Positions 17,901-25,346 of a stretch of 45,963 nucleotides of DNA are shown piece by piece. Within the stretch, counting starts at the first letter, position 1. The number at the start of each line of letters is the position of its first letter. The DNA is from Candidatus Kuenenia stuttgartensis (GTDB taxonomy: Bacteria; Planctomycetota; Planctomycetia; Planctomycetales; Planctomycetaceae). The stretch is taken from the NCBI GenBank assembly GCA_945861465.1, contig CAMAVB010000030.1, positions 1 through 45,963 of the forward strand. The letters run 5' to 3'. Both the position numbers and the translations under genes were made by a program. The notes beneath the pieces were generated by a model that ran no database searches, had not been told where the DNA came from, and was given only the letters and a program-made list of their open reading frames with translations.

Positions 17901-18520
17901 AGCACGTGACTTCTGAGTGGTCCGCCGGTCCAGACGCCTTGCCAATTGTAATCTTTCCACCAGTCGTTTTCGGTAAACCAGCCAAAGTCTGTCCAGTCAC
18001 CGTGTCCGACGAGCAAATCATGGATGCCGTCGCCATCGTAATCCGCGAATCGCCAGAAGTTATCGCGGTTGTGCTGAATTGGAATCACGGTCTTTGAGGG
18101 ATACACCGGTTTCTGCGTTTTCCAGTCGCCGTCCCGAAACCCGGGAAGTTCATTGTTGCCTGCAAGAATTCGCGGTATCTCATTCACCATGGACAATGTC
18201 ATGTCCGATGAGGCAGGTCCAAGTCGCACACCCGCTTTGAAAACCGGATGACGTTCTTTCGGATTTACTCCTGGATTTTCGAAATACCAGACTCCATTCG
18301 ACGGTCGATCCGGACACGCCACCAGCAGATCGATATCCCCGTCGCCGTCGTAATCCATCGGCATCGGCCAGGCCCAAAGCCCGACGCCCAGATCAACAAC
18401 GAGTCCCGGATTGTTGTACTTCAGGCGCGTGAGTGGCGGCAGTTGTTGCGAAAACCCCTTGCCGGGCGTGCCGATACACAGGAGCAACAGGATGATTGTG
18501 ATCCGAGAAGTTATGATCAT
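14954..18520 (-). CDS. FG-GAP propeller / alpha-beta hydrolase / EEP nuclease-phosphatase fusion
   Basis: This secreted protein has 1188 residues and three parts. A signal peptide (about 1-25) precedes FG-GAP/VCBS repeats at about 50-655 with many Ca-binding loops such as DYDGDGDIDLL and DFDNDGDLDLL. Residues 687-937 are an alpha/beta hydrolase: nucleophile S793 in GLSRGG, acid D883 in GDADDVVP, and a histidine in GHHPHG (916-919). Residues 948-1182 are an endonuclease/exonuclease/phosphatase domain with N955 (LSYNIHH), E987 (LQEVD), D1107/N1109 (AGDLND) and D1170-H1171 (SDHRP). All catalytic residues are present in both enzymes. The substrate is unknown; carbohydrate-ester or phosphodiester breakdown outside the cytoplasm is plausible. 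The ATG has GAGG a few bases upstream. The reading frame is continuous across both junctions. Confidence 0.92.
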   Translation of the reverse strand: MIITSRITIILLLLCIGTPGKGFSQQLPPLTRLKYNNPGLVVDLGVGLWAWPMPMDYDGDGDIDLLVACPDRPSNGVWYFENPGVNPKERHPVFKAGVRLGPASSDMTLSMVNEIPRILAGNNELPGFRDGDWKTQKPVYPSKTVIPIQHNRDNFWRFADYDGDGIHDLLVGHGDWTDFGWFTENDWWKDYNWQGVWTGGPLRSHVLWLRNKGKDATPEYESPEPILANGVPISTFGRPGQNLADFDNDGDLDLLCGSFLDGFTYYQNIGTRTAPVYAEGRPLVNQDRVIAMDLEMIVPHAIDWDHDGDMDLIVGDEDGRVALVEHTGNVIDGLPQFERPHYFQQVADELKSGALASPSAIDWDGDGDDDVITGNTAGYIEFFENLSGRGVDPPAWAAPVRLKTHDDATIRIMAGPNGSIQGPCEAKWGYTTVSAIDWDHDGLPDILANSIWGRVHWYRNIGSREQPQLDTATPIKVEWPVGTHPPKPAWNWWHPEPGELVTQWRTTPAVADLNGDGFNDLVMLDHEGWLCFWPRERSGEKLTLKPGQRVLCDEQGEQLRLNPGSGGKSGRRKLHVADWDGDGKLDLLLNGTNAEFWRQVGFDAGVWKFQRMSDVSSTKIDAHDTSPTTVDFDADGHRDLVIGAEDGRFYFLHASPSETQTTAKSNDDACDPNDEPATKTGGTVSSDLPPGFSGKVSQWHGFDRFDFEVDGKPVLVVVPKIPAPGRPWVWHGEFFGHKPDPDIALLQRGFHIVYMSVPDMLGAPKAVAHWDKFYDELTTKYGFAKKAALVGLSRGGLYCYNWAVANPDKVACIYADAPVCDFKSWPGGKGKGKGSPRDWYLVLEQYSFANEQEALAYKGNPIDSLEPLATAGVPLLHVYGDADDVVPWDENTGIVADRYKALGGSITLIAKPGVGHHPHGLEDSTPIVEFIFTQCLARNVANPDEKTTLRVLSYNIHHAEGIDGKLDVARIARVINDCQPDLVALQEVDKLVKRTESIDQPSELARLTNMHVVFGANIELQRGQYGNAILSRFPVTHNENHLLPCLNDGEQRGVLETSVQLPNSTALRFLATHFDHRTDDAERQQSANAIQLLLKDSDGLPTILAGDLNDSLSSPTLDLLMTHWSRTSNDAQPTIPVTSPDRQIDFILFRPAARWKVVESHVLEEAIASDHRPIVAVLELLPEAAENP

Positions 18521-18643
18521 GATACCTCAAACGGTCGAAAGTGACTTGAACCCGATGCGTACGCGAGTTTCTGTGGTCCGCTGTCGCCGACTGCGGAGAG
18601 AAAATGGTCGAAAGGAATTTGAACCCGGAATCGTCAGCGGTCG

Positions 18644-19738
18644 TTATGGCCGGAACTTCTCAAATGTCTTGCCGTTGAATTTGTAGGCCCCTCCGTTGTG
18701 CGTCCCAAGCCACAGGACACCTTGATTGTCTTTATAAATGGCGAACACTTCAATCGCTGTATTACCTTCCTTGATGGGGTAGTGCAACTTCTGCGTTCCA
18801 TCGTATTTGAATGCGCCCGCTCCGAGTGCTGCCGTCCAGAGCTTGCCATTGTCGTCATCAATGATTGACATGCCTTCAATAATGGTGCCTTCCCTGTGTT
18901 CCTGCAGCTTGTCAAAATTGTTGACCATCCTGAAGCCATCGAGTGACGCTCCGCCACTGTACGTGAACCAGTAGTTGCCCTTCCTGTCTTCGAAAATGGA
19001 TCGTACCGGTGCCGCCGTCAGGATTTTGTCGGTGAGCCAGTCAAACGACTTGCCATCATACCGACACACGCCGACGCAGGTGGTGCCGAACCAGAGGTTG
19101 CCGTTACTGTCTTTCAAAATGCAGTAAACATCATAGGGGCTGTAAATCGCGTTCGGGAATTGCGAGCGAGGCATCTTTGCAAAGTGCTCGTCGCCGAGCC
19201 TGGTCTTTGGGAACTCCAGGCGGTGTAGTGATTTGCCATCATAACGGAACACGACACCGGCATCCGGAGGCCCCACAAACCACAGGTCATCCGGTTGTTT
19301 CTTCCAATCCGTCGGAGGGGTGCTCGCCAAATCCTCCAGCGTAGTGAAGGACTTCCCGTTGAATTTGCTGATGCCCTCATAGGTCGTCAGGTAGATGTTT
19401 CCCGACTGGTCTTCCTGGACCCCGCGGAACTGATTGCTGCACAACCCGTCCTTCGTCGTGAAGTTGAAAATGACTTTCCCGTCATACCGGTACACACCCT
19501 GGTCATTGCTCCCGAACCAATAGTCACCGTTCCTTGCCTGAAAAACATACATCGCGCTCTTGCCCAGATCGGATACGATCTCTCCCCTGGCAACAGGTGC
19601 CGTTGGATCGTTGCCGATTGCCTCTGCCGCCGACGTCGTGGACGGACGTTTGTCCTGCCCGGCTGCAGTCGCGATGGCGACGGCTACCAGGACATTCAGC
19701 ATACTTCCGGTGCGGATACAAGCAGAGTTGAACATCAT
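18644..19738 (-). CDS. Secreted two-component-regulator-type propeller protein
   Basis: From the ATG at 19738 the protein has 364 residues. A signal peptide (MMFNSACIRTGSMLNVLVAV onward) is followed by about eight blades of the Reg_prop type, each carrying a phrase such as YWFGSNDQGVYRYDGK, LWFGTTCVGVCRYDGK or LWLGTHNGGAYKFNGK. This is the periplasmic sensor propeller of hybrid two-component systems, but here it is free-standing: no TM, histidine kinase or response-regulator domain follows. The start is supported by AGGA upstream of the ATG; the open frame continues 64 codons further without homology. Its job is probably ligand or protein binding. It lies downstream of the DUF2442 gene (103-base gap) on the same strand. 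Confidence 0.85.
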   Translation of the reverse strand: MMFNSACIRTGSMLNVLVAVAIATAAGQDKRPSTTSAAEAIGNDPTAPVARGEIVSDLGKSAMYVFQARNGDYWFGSNDQGVYRYDGKVIFNFTTKDGLCSNQFRGVQEDQSGNIYLTTYEGISKFNGKSFTTLEDLASTPPTDWKKQPDDLWFVGPPDAGVVFRYDGKSLHRLEFPKTRLGDEHFAKMPRSQFPNAIYSPYDVYCILKDSNGNLWFGTTCVGVCRYDGKSFDWLTDKILTAAPVRSIFEDRKGNYWFTYSGGASLDGFRMVNNFDKLQEHREGTIIEGMSIIDDDNGKLWTAALGAGAFKYDGTQKLHYPIKEGNTAIEVFAIYKDNQGVLWLGTHNGGAYKFNGKTFEKFRP

Positions 19739-19841
19739 AGATTTCCTGGTCACTCGCCCCCAATGTCCCGAAAACCTGACACCGCATTGGATTCGGGTGC
19801 TGTCAATCGCGTACGTCACGCAGGAAGGATTGCTGAAACTG

Positions 19842-20207
19842 TTAACAATCTGGCAGAATTTCACTGCGAGGAAGTGAATCGCCCGATGCGAACCCGCACG
19901 CCGAGTGGTGTTGGAGGGGCTTCGGAGCAATCCGGAGCCCTATCCCGATTTGTTCGGCGCTTTCGGATGTGAGCTTGACCGAGTCTTCGTAAAGCGTGTC
20001 AGGACAAATGTCTTGTTCGTTTGGCCACACGACGGTGCCATGTGCCACCGACGCACGCTTAAAGTAAGCGATATCCCTGAATTCCCGAAAGACACCGAAA
20101 TCCAACAGATGACTGCAGTCAAATACTCCAACTTCGCCATTGGTGAATTTCATTCGGAGATGATATTCATCGGTCGGTACAACTGAGTTCACGCGAGGGT
20201 TCATCAT
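19842..20207 (-). CDS. DUF2442 domain protein
   Basis: The protein has 121 residues. The first 75 match the DUF2442 pattern: NPRVNSVVPTDEYHLRMKF, NGEVGVFDCSHLLDFGVF, and the ending GTVVWPNEQDICPDTLYEDS. The last 45 residues (after YEDS) go beyond the normal end of the family and look like translated spacer. DUF2442 proteins often sit beside DUF4160 proteins in a toxin-antitoxin-like pair. I found no DUF4160 frame in the 307 bases upstream (20208-20514), which appear empty. The start could be either of two adjacent ATGs (20207 or 20204). Confidence 0.8.
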   Translation of the reverse strand: MMNPRVNSVVPTDEYHLRMKFTNGEVGVFDCSHLLDFGVFREFRDIAYFKRASVAHGTVVWPNEQDICPDTLYEDSVKLTSESAEQIGIGLRIAPKPLQHHSACGFASGDSLPRSEILPDC

Positions 20208-20514
20208 TACCTCAAAGGTTCGATTCTAAACGGCTGCTGACCTTCCGTAAAACATCGAGATTACGGGCATTCGAAACGCTTTCCTCGCCGAAGGTGACGT
20301 CTCATCGTACCGGCAAGCTGTAGCGTTTGGCAAGAGGGTTGGTCAATGTGTCGGTCGGGGAGCGTCTCTGGATGCTCCATACGATTTGTTTGACAGGCAA
20401 ACCTGATCATGGCCAATGCAAGACAAAGTCTTCGTCACGACGACTGATTCACCGGCGACGGTCACCCGTCGGCGATCACGTTACGCAGCGATTGCCATGC
20501 AACATGTCCATTTG

Positions 20515-21135
20515 TCAAGTGACTGGTTCTCTTTGTTTTGGATGGCCCCGTGATGGATGCACTTTGTCAGAAGACTCCGAACTCAAGAAGGTGAATAGGC
20601 CAGAATCGCAATCCTTCTTTTTTTCGCCACGCTCTTCGCCGTTGCGATATTCGGTGACAACGAGACAGTCGTTGCACTTCTGGATCCATTTGCCATGCTG
20701 TTCGCCGTTCTGGTAATGCCCAACGATGTATGGTCCGCCGTTTTCGTTGCAGCCGACAAACGGACCAGTACCGTTCGTAAACACTTGATGTGCAATCAAC
20801 GCCCCATCGATCTTGTAATGAAATGCTTCTTGAATGACACCTTCTTCGTCGGAATGTGAACGGAATACGACATGACCTTCGGAGTACACTTCATTGACTC
20901 GGCACTCCTTTCGGTGTCCAGAGCGAGGATTCCAATCGTAGACCTCATGTACACGTAATTCCATTTGCTGTAATCGAAGATTCGCGCCGAATCGCTCAAC
21001 TATCCATTTGTCTCCATCAGCCCAAGTGTGTTCCATCAGTGCGCGATTAACCGAGTTGTATCGCTTTCTTTCGATGACGATTCCGTCTTCGAGCGTCTCT
21101 TCGACATCGCCACGGGTTCGGAAGGTGCGTGCCAT
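20515..21135 (-). CDS. Hypothetical protein with MORN/YwqK-like repeats
   Basis: The protein has 206 residues and no signal peptide or TM helix. The C-terminal half has short beta-type repeats of the MORN/YwqK kind (GGPYIVGHYQNGEQHGKWIQ, then VVTEYRNGEERGEKK). The N-terminal half has similar looser strands (DGIVIERKRYNSVNRALMEHTW). Proteins of this kind are found as antitoxin or immunity-like components and as general binding modules. The call rests on the repeat pattern only. The final 25 residues are Ser/Pro-rich and may be translated spacer. It stands alone on the minus strand with poor spacing to its neighbours. Confidence 0.6.
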   Translation of the reverse strand: MARTFRTRGDVEETLEDGIVIERKRYNSVNRALMEHTWADGDKWIVERFGANLRLQQMELRVHEVYDWNPRSGHRKECRVNEVYSEGHVVFRSHSDEEGVIQEAFHYKIDGALIAHQVFTNGTGPFVGCNENGGPYIVGHYQNGEQHGKWIQKCNDCLVVTEYRNGEERGEKKKDCDSGLFTFLSSESSDKVHPSRGHPKQREPVT

Positions 21136-21220
21136 ACGTCGTCGTGCTTCTGTTTAATTTGTCGGCAGGATGACGCGATACGAATACTGAGACGGCGAGG
21201 TCAGGATGCCGACACTGCCA

Positions 21221-21463
21221 TCACCTGGCGGCGGGAGACGTTTCACTATTGTCAGAAACCGTGCTGCCGCCGCTCGGGTGCATCGGCTTGTTCGTCAGCT
21301 CTCCGCGCCGCAAGATACGCCGCCCCGACCGTTCCGTCCGACGGTTTGCATCATCAACCATAGCAGCCATATTGCCACCAAAATGATCAGAGATCTCCCG
21401 ACGCCATCCATGGATTGTTCCAATGATGTCATCGAGATCTTCAGTCGTCGAGTTGAGTGTCAT
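21221..21463 (-). CDS. Small antitoxin-like partner of the PIN toxin
   Basis: The protein has 80 residues. Residues 8-55 (DLDDIIGTIHGWRREISDHF, then GGNMAAMVDDANRRTERSGR) fit the small helical proteins that are habitually encoded just downstream of YIETS-type PIN toxins (pattern D-x-I-x-E-x-x-x-x-R-x-x-x-x-x-x-F-G-x-D ... E-x-S-G-R). The last 25 residues (TNKPMHPSGGSTVS and on) look like translated dispersed sequence replacing the usual short end. The ATG lies inside the toxin gene, giving a 23-base overlap in a different frame, so the two are translationally coupled. The order toxin-then-antitoxin is the reverse of classical vapBC. Confidence 0.65.
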   Translation of the reverse strand: MTLNSTTEDLDDIIGTIHGWRREISDHFGGNMAAMVDDANRRTERSGRRILRRGELTNKPMHPSGGSTVSDNSETSPAAR

Positions 21464-21929
21464 CGCTCATCAAATTCTCTGGAGTACAGATTATTGGTGC
21501 AACCACATCCCGTTCCCGAAGCACCCGTTGAATGATCGGCAATGTCCGGGCGTTTGCCAGATGCGTACAGTTCCATGTCAGCAGATATTCTACACCATGC
21601 CAGGCCGCGATAGCAATATGCAATGCGTCGGCCTCCGCTTTTCGTGGAAGCGCCGCAGATGACATGAGTGCATCTGCAAGAACCAGGATTTCGGGATCGA
21701 CAGCCAATAACGGCAAATCATCGAGATGCAAAAGCCGCTCTTGCGCGAGCACTGAATCCCCCATGCAAGCTTCGTCGATGACATACTGTGATGTCACCAG
21801 CGTGTATTTCCTGCGTTCATCCGACCACCACCGCTTCGTGAGAATCTGCCGGGCGGCTGCGACAACGTGGGACGCCTCACGCTCTCGCAAATAGCTCACG
21901 ATCGAAGTTTCGATGTAGATGCTCGCCAT
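21441..21929 (-). CDS. PIN-domain RNase toxin (VapC-like)
   Basis: This 162-residue cytoplasmic PIN-domain protein is expected to be a Mg-dependent endoribonuclease of a type II toxin-antitoxin pair. The acidic residues are at the start (YIETSIVSYL, Glu in place of the more common Asp), in IDEACMGD, in EADALHIAIAA and in the late YLLTWNCTHLANA. These four motifs define the YIETS/TWNC subgroup of PIN proteins. The length is slightly above the 130-140 of classical VapC. It overlaps the downstream small gene by 23 bases. RNA target specificity cannot be read from the sequence. Confidence 0.88.
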   Translation of the reverse strand: MASIYIETSIVSYLREREASHVVAAARQILTKRWWSDERRKYTLVTSQYVIDEACMGDSVLAQERLLHLDDLPLLAVDPEILVLADALMSSAALPRKAEADALHIAIAAWHGVEYLLTWNCTHLANARTLPIIQRVLRERDVVAPIICTPENLMSDDTQLDD

Positions 21930-22092
21930 GCAAATGAATCATCCTGACGAACTTTAATACTTATCCTGCCAGTAGCCGGGGATAAAGCTCATATCAGGGA
22001 TTTTATCCCCGTCAGGCTTGAGTTTTATCACGGCATAGGGTCTGCCGCAAGCATGGTGTAGTTCGTGCTGCCGCAGCGGTTTGTCGCAACGC

Positions 22093-22260
22093 GGCACAAT
22101 GTGAAAGCCTGGGGCATCGCCCCAGGAAACGGCAATATCGAACATGCACGCCCTGAAGGACTGTGATGGGGATGCACGATCATTTCGCCCCTTTTTGGAC
22201 TCTTGTCTCTCGTTTCGCAGGTTCCCGGGGCGTTGCCCTGGGCTTTCACATTTTGTGCCT
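22093..22260. repeat. 168-bp inverted-repeat element
   Basis: The left end (GGCACAATGTGAAAGCCTGG) and right end (ending GGCTTTCACATTTTGTGCC) are inverted copies. Each arm contains its own GC-rich hairpin (GGGGCATCGCCCC and GGGGCGTTGCCC types). The interior of about 90 bases holds no gene. The element lies in the 541-bp spacer 21930-22470 between the PIN gene and the divergent dehydrogenase. An open frame passing through it on the minus strand is judged an artefact. The remainder of the spacer shows no clear gene. Confidence 0.8.
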
Positions 22261-22470
22261 TTGGCACAGAATGGCACTTTTCTGGTCACTCAGATTCCCT
22301 GCTTTTGCGTATACCAGCCGACTTGCCGGAACGGCGCACCGCTTGGTCCGGCCTATTGAAATCCGCGACTGCCCCAGTTGTCCGATCGCAGCTCAGACCG
22401 TTGGCGTGAATGCACGATATTCTGTACAACGCCTCGTGAAACTTACATTTCACTGGTATGGCTCTGACAG

Positions 22471-23526
22471 ATGACGCAAACTCCAACGACTTTCAACGTT
22501 GCCCTGACGGCTGATTTCTACGACGCCGACGGTGCGACAAAGTACCGTGACATTGGTCTGAAACTATTCGACGGTTGCGATCGAATCGTTGTCAGTCAAT
22601 TCGCAGATCATCGTGCTGAGATCGAACCGCAGCAACTGGCGGGGGTCAATGGCGTGATTGTACTGACTCCCCGTGTGACGGCTCGGAGCCTGACACAGAG
22701 CCATGATCTATTGGCGATTGGCCGCTTTGGGGTAGGCTTCGACAGCGTTGATGTCACAGCCTGCACAGCGGCCGATGTGATGCTCTTTATCACCGCAGGA
22801 GCCGTCGATCGTCCTGTGGCCGAGGCAACGGTTGGCTGGATGCTGGCCCTGACGCATCATTTCCGGATGAAGGATCGGCTTGTCCGTGAAGCGCGTTGGG
22901 ACGAACGGAGCCAGTACATGGGAAGTGAGCTTCGCGATCGGACGCTGGGTGTGATTGGTTTTGGCGGGATTGGCCAGGCTCTGGTGCGGCTGCTTTCGGG
23001 GTTCGGGATGAAACCTCCGCTGGTCTTCGATCCGTTTGCGTCGGCGTCCGTCATAAACGCTCATGGGGCTTGTGGAGTCACCCTCGATGAATTGCTTGAG
23101 CAGGCCGACTTTGTTTCGCTCCACTGTCCTCTGAATGAACACACTCGCAACCTGATCGGGGCTCGCGAACTTGGCCTGATGAAACCGACGGCGTATCTGA
23201 TCAACACGGCTCGCGGTGGTATTATTGACGAAGTCGCGTTGACGGAGGCTTTGACTTCACGCCAGATCGCCGGTGCTGCCCTGGATTGTTTTCAGGTCGA
23301 ACCGCTGACTGCACCGCCGGCCTTTGCCCAGTTTGACAACGTTTTACTTGCTCCGCACTGCATCGCATGGACGGATGAGTTATTTCGCGACATCGGGCGC
23401 GCCGCCTGTCAGGGGATGATCGACCTTTCGTCAGGGCAGCGTCCGCGAGGCATTGTTAATCCTGATGTCCTTGAGCGTCCCGGCTTCGTGGAAAAATGGC
23501 AGCGATTGTGCGATGTTACAGCCTAA
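22471..23526 (+). CDS. D-isomer-specific 2-hydroxyacid dehydrogenase
   Basis: This 351-residue cytoplasmic NAD-dependent enzyme has the D-2-hydroxyacid dehydrogenase fold. The Rossmann motif GFGGIG is at 163-168 and an acidic residue (D187) follows the second strand. The catalytic triad is R248 (NTARGG), E277 (DCFQVEP) and H296 (APHCIAW). The N-terminal substrate domain has the family phrase IGRFGVGFDSVDV. The SerA-type ACT domain is absent, so this is not a regulated phosphoglycerate dehydrogenase. Oxidation or reduction of phosphoglycerate, glycerate or another sugar-derived hydroxyacid is possible. The start is the ATG at 22471. Its stop codon TAA is also the left edge of the repeat element at 23524-23627. 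Confidence 0.9.
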   Translation: MTQTPTTFNVALTADFYDADGATKYRDIGLKLFDGCDRIVVSQFADHRAEIEPQQLAGVNGVIVLTPRVTARSLTQSHDLLAIGRFGVGFDSVDVTACTAADVMLFITAGAVDRPVAEATVGWMLALTHHFRMKDRLVREARWDERSQYMGSELRDRTLGVIGFGGIGQALVRLLSGFGMKPPLVFDPFASASVINAHGACGVTLDELLEQADFVSLHCPLNEHTRNLIGARELGLMKPTAYLINTARGGIIDEVALTEALTSRQIAGAALDCFQVEPLTAPPAFAQFDNVLLAPHCIAWTDELFRDIGRAACQGMIDLSSGQRPRGIVNPDVLERPGFVEKWQRLCDVTA

Positions 23527-23627
23527 GGACTGATATGGAAATAAGTGGGGCACGATTCCATCGTGCCGGGCACGTTAAAAACGTGCCCCACGTCCGGAAG
23601 ACGACAGTGATTTCTGCGCCGGTCCTA
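23524..23627. mobile_element. TAAGGAC-type palindromic element overlapping a stop codon
   Basis: The element begins with TAAGGAC, where TAA is the stop of the dehydrogenase gene, and ends with GCCGGTCCTA. Its ends resemble those at 30979-31090: the reverse complement of the right end (TAGGACCGGCGCAGAAAT) matches 15 of 19 positions of that element's right end. The centre is a three-part palindrome: an outer pair GTGGGGCACG (23545-23554) and CGTGCCCCAC (23582-23591) encloses two smaller hairpins (GGCACGATTCCATCGTGCC and GGCACGTTAAAAACGTGCC). It probably also terminates transcription. Confidence 0.7.
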
Positions 23628-23668
23628 TTCTTCGTTCTCTCCCCAAGTTTCTGCTCAAAGGATTTCAC

Positions 23669-24769
23669 ATGCTGAACTGTTCCTGGCTAGTCTGTTCGCG
23701 CTGGCGTACCGCACTCGTATTGATCGGATTGTTGTGCAGCAGCAACCGGTTGTCCGCGCAGGAACTCATCGTTCCGCCGGATGCAAAGCTGGAAAAGCTG
23801 TTCGAATCAAAGGTGCTGACTGAAGGCGTGAGTGTCGCCCCGGATGGGATGGTGTATTTCAGTGAGATCACGTTCTCGCATGTCTCGCGTGACGAGAATG
23901 GAGCCATTGATGCGGGATTCATCTGGAAGTTTGATCCGGCGACAAAGGCGACCTCGATCTTTCGATCGCCAAGTGGTATGTCAAACGGTATCAAATTCGA
24001 TGCCGCAGGCAACATGATCGTGGCCGAAGGTGCGGACTACGGTGGCCGCAAAGTCACGCGGACGGACATGAAAACTGGCAAGGCAAAGATCATTGCTGGC
24101 CTGTTTGAAGGGCAAAAGCTCAATTCGCCGAACGACATTACGATTGACGAAAAAGGTCGCATCTATTTCAGCGATCCGCGATATCTTGGGCATGAGCCCA
24201 TCGACCAGCCGGTTGTCGGAGTCTATCGCATCGATACGGACGGCTCACTGCATCGGATCATCACGGACGCAGGCAAGGCCAACGGTGTCTGCGTGTCTCC
24301 CGACCAGAAGACGCTCTACGTTGTCAGCAACGAAAACGGTGGAACCGCCATAGACCGACTCGCTGACCCCGACGCGACAGAAGGCAACAAAGTGAACCTG
24401 CCACTGAGGAAAGGTTTGATGGCGCTGCTGGCTTATGATCTGGCTGCAGATGGGACGGCGAAGTTTCGCAAAGTGCTGGTGGACTATGCGCCGTTCGACG
24501 GGCCGGATGGTTTAGTTGTCGATAAGGATGGCAACCTGTATGTCGCAGTGCGTGCCGAAAATCGTCCAGGGATCTGCGTGTATTCGCCGGAAGGAAAAGA
24601 GCTGGCATATATTCCGACCGAAGTTCCCACGAACGTCGGATTCGGGCGTGGCAAGGACGCGAATCTGCTGTACATCACGGCTGGTGCCAGTTTGTACCGG
24701 ATTCGGCTGAATCGTGAAGGCTATCAGTTGCCGCCGTCACTGCCTGAATTGAATCGTATTCCTCACTGA
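23669..24769 (+). CDS. Secreted SMP-30/gluconolactonase-family protein
   Basis: The protein has 366 residues, with a signal peptide (hydrophobic LVLIGLLCSSN, cleavage near SAQE at about 32). The six-bladed SMP-30/gluconolactonase propeller follows. Metal-site residues are seen in LTEGVSVAPDG (Glu), LNSPNDITIDEKGRIYFSD (Asn, Asp) and FDGPDGLVVDKDGNLYVA (Asp). Members hydrolyse sugar lactones with a divalent metal; export suggests a periplasmic lactonase. AAAGGA lies six bases before the ATG. It follows the 2-hydroxyacid dehydrogenase on the same strand but is separated from it by a terminator-like element. The exact substrate is not readable. Confidence 0.9.
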   Translation: MLNCSWLVCSRWRTALVLIGLLCSSNRLSAQELIVPPDAKLEKLFESKVLTEGVSVAPDGMVYFSEITFSHVSRDENGAIDAGFIWKFDPATKATSIFRSPSGMSNGIKFDAAGNMIVAEGADYGGRKVTRTDMKTGKAKIIAGLFEGQKLNSPNDITIDEKGRIYFSDPRYLGHEPIDQPVVGVYRIDTDGSLHRIITDAGKANGVCVSPDQKTLYVVSNENGGTAIDRLADPDATEGNKVNLPLRKGLMALLAYDLAADGTAKFRKVLVDYAPFDGPDGLVVDKDGNLYVAVRAENRPGICVYSPEGKELAYIPTEVPTNVGFGRGKDANLLYITAGASLYRIRLNREGYQLPPSLPELNRIPH

Positions 24770-24798
24770 GTTCAATCCAAGGCTACAATTCCTGTAGC

Positions 24799-25323
24799 TT
24801 GGACATTCATGTCCTAGGAATTGGACTCATGTGGAGTGCTTCCCATAGTCTCGTTGAATTCTTAATCTTAAACTTAATCTTAATCTTAATCTTAATCCTA
24901 ATCCTAATCTTAATCATACTCTTACTCCCACATCGGAAAGTGCGTCGTGTAAGGTTAGGACCGTTCAAAAAATGAGTGGCTGATCTGACGATCAGCCGCT
25001 GGGCGCTAGCCCACGGTTCCTTCAGTAACCGGACGCTAGCGGTCTGTTGATTTAGTGACGATCAGGAGTGTTTTCGTTTAACCCGATGCCGCAGGGGAGG
25101 CGTTTCGGTGGCATTCCTCCCCTTTGGGTCGGGTTAAACGACTGACTCAACAGCCTCCTAGCGCGTGGCGGCTGATGGGGCAGTAATTTTTCGCACGGTC
25201 TTTACCGGGGCGTGGGAGCAGGGCCAGCCGCGAATCGATTAAGAGTAGGATTAAGATTAGGATTAAGATTAGGATTAAGATTAAGATTAAGATTAAGAGC
25301 TATTGCGACGGACTTGAATGTCC
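24799..25323. repeat. Six-level nested palindromic repeat with hexamer arrays
   Basis: Inverted pairs lie one inside another. From outside in they are: GGACATTCATGTCC (24799-24812) with GGACTTGAATGTCC (25310-25323); the CTTAAT-type array 24861-24928 with the GATTAAG-type array 25237-25299; an AGGACCGTTCAAAAAAT-like pair near 24957 and 25190; ATCAGCCGC...GCTAG (24991-25009) with CTAGCG...GCGGCTGAT (25158-25176); CTGTTGATTTAGT (25044-25056) with ACTGACTCAACAG (25141-25153); and CGTTTAACCCGA (25075-25086) with TCGGGTTAAACG (25129-25140). An AGGGGAGG/CCTCCCCT stem lies at the centre. This accounts for most of the 577-bp spacer 24770-25346, which has no gene. Confidence 0.8.
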
Positions 25324-25346
25324 ATCCTGGAAGAAATCGTTTCAAA

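Noticed and set aside
16943-18097. 384-residue frame antisense to the FG-GAP region
   Set aside because: It mirrors the repeated Asp-rich loops of the real gene and has no independent features.
20208-20514. DUF4160 partner upstream of DUF2442
   Set aside because: Neither strand encodes the HVHV-type motif or a usable frame; the stretch seems empty.
25212-25346. N-terminal extension of the NHL protein (Arg/Leu repeat)
   Set aside because: It is a translation of the GATTAAG hexamer array; the ATG at 25347 begins conserved sequence.
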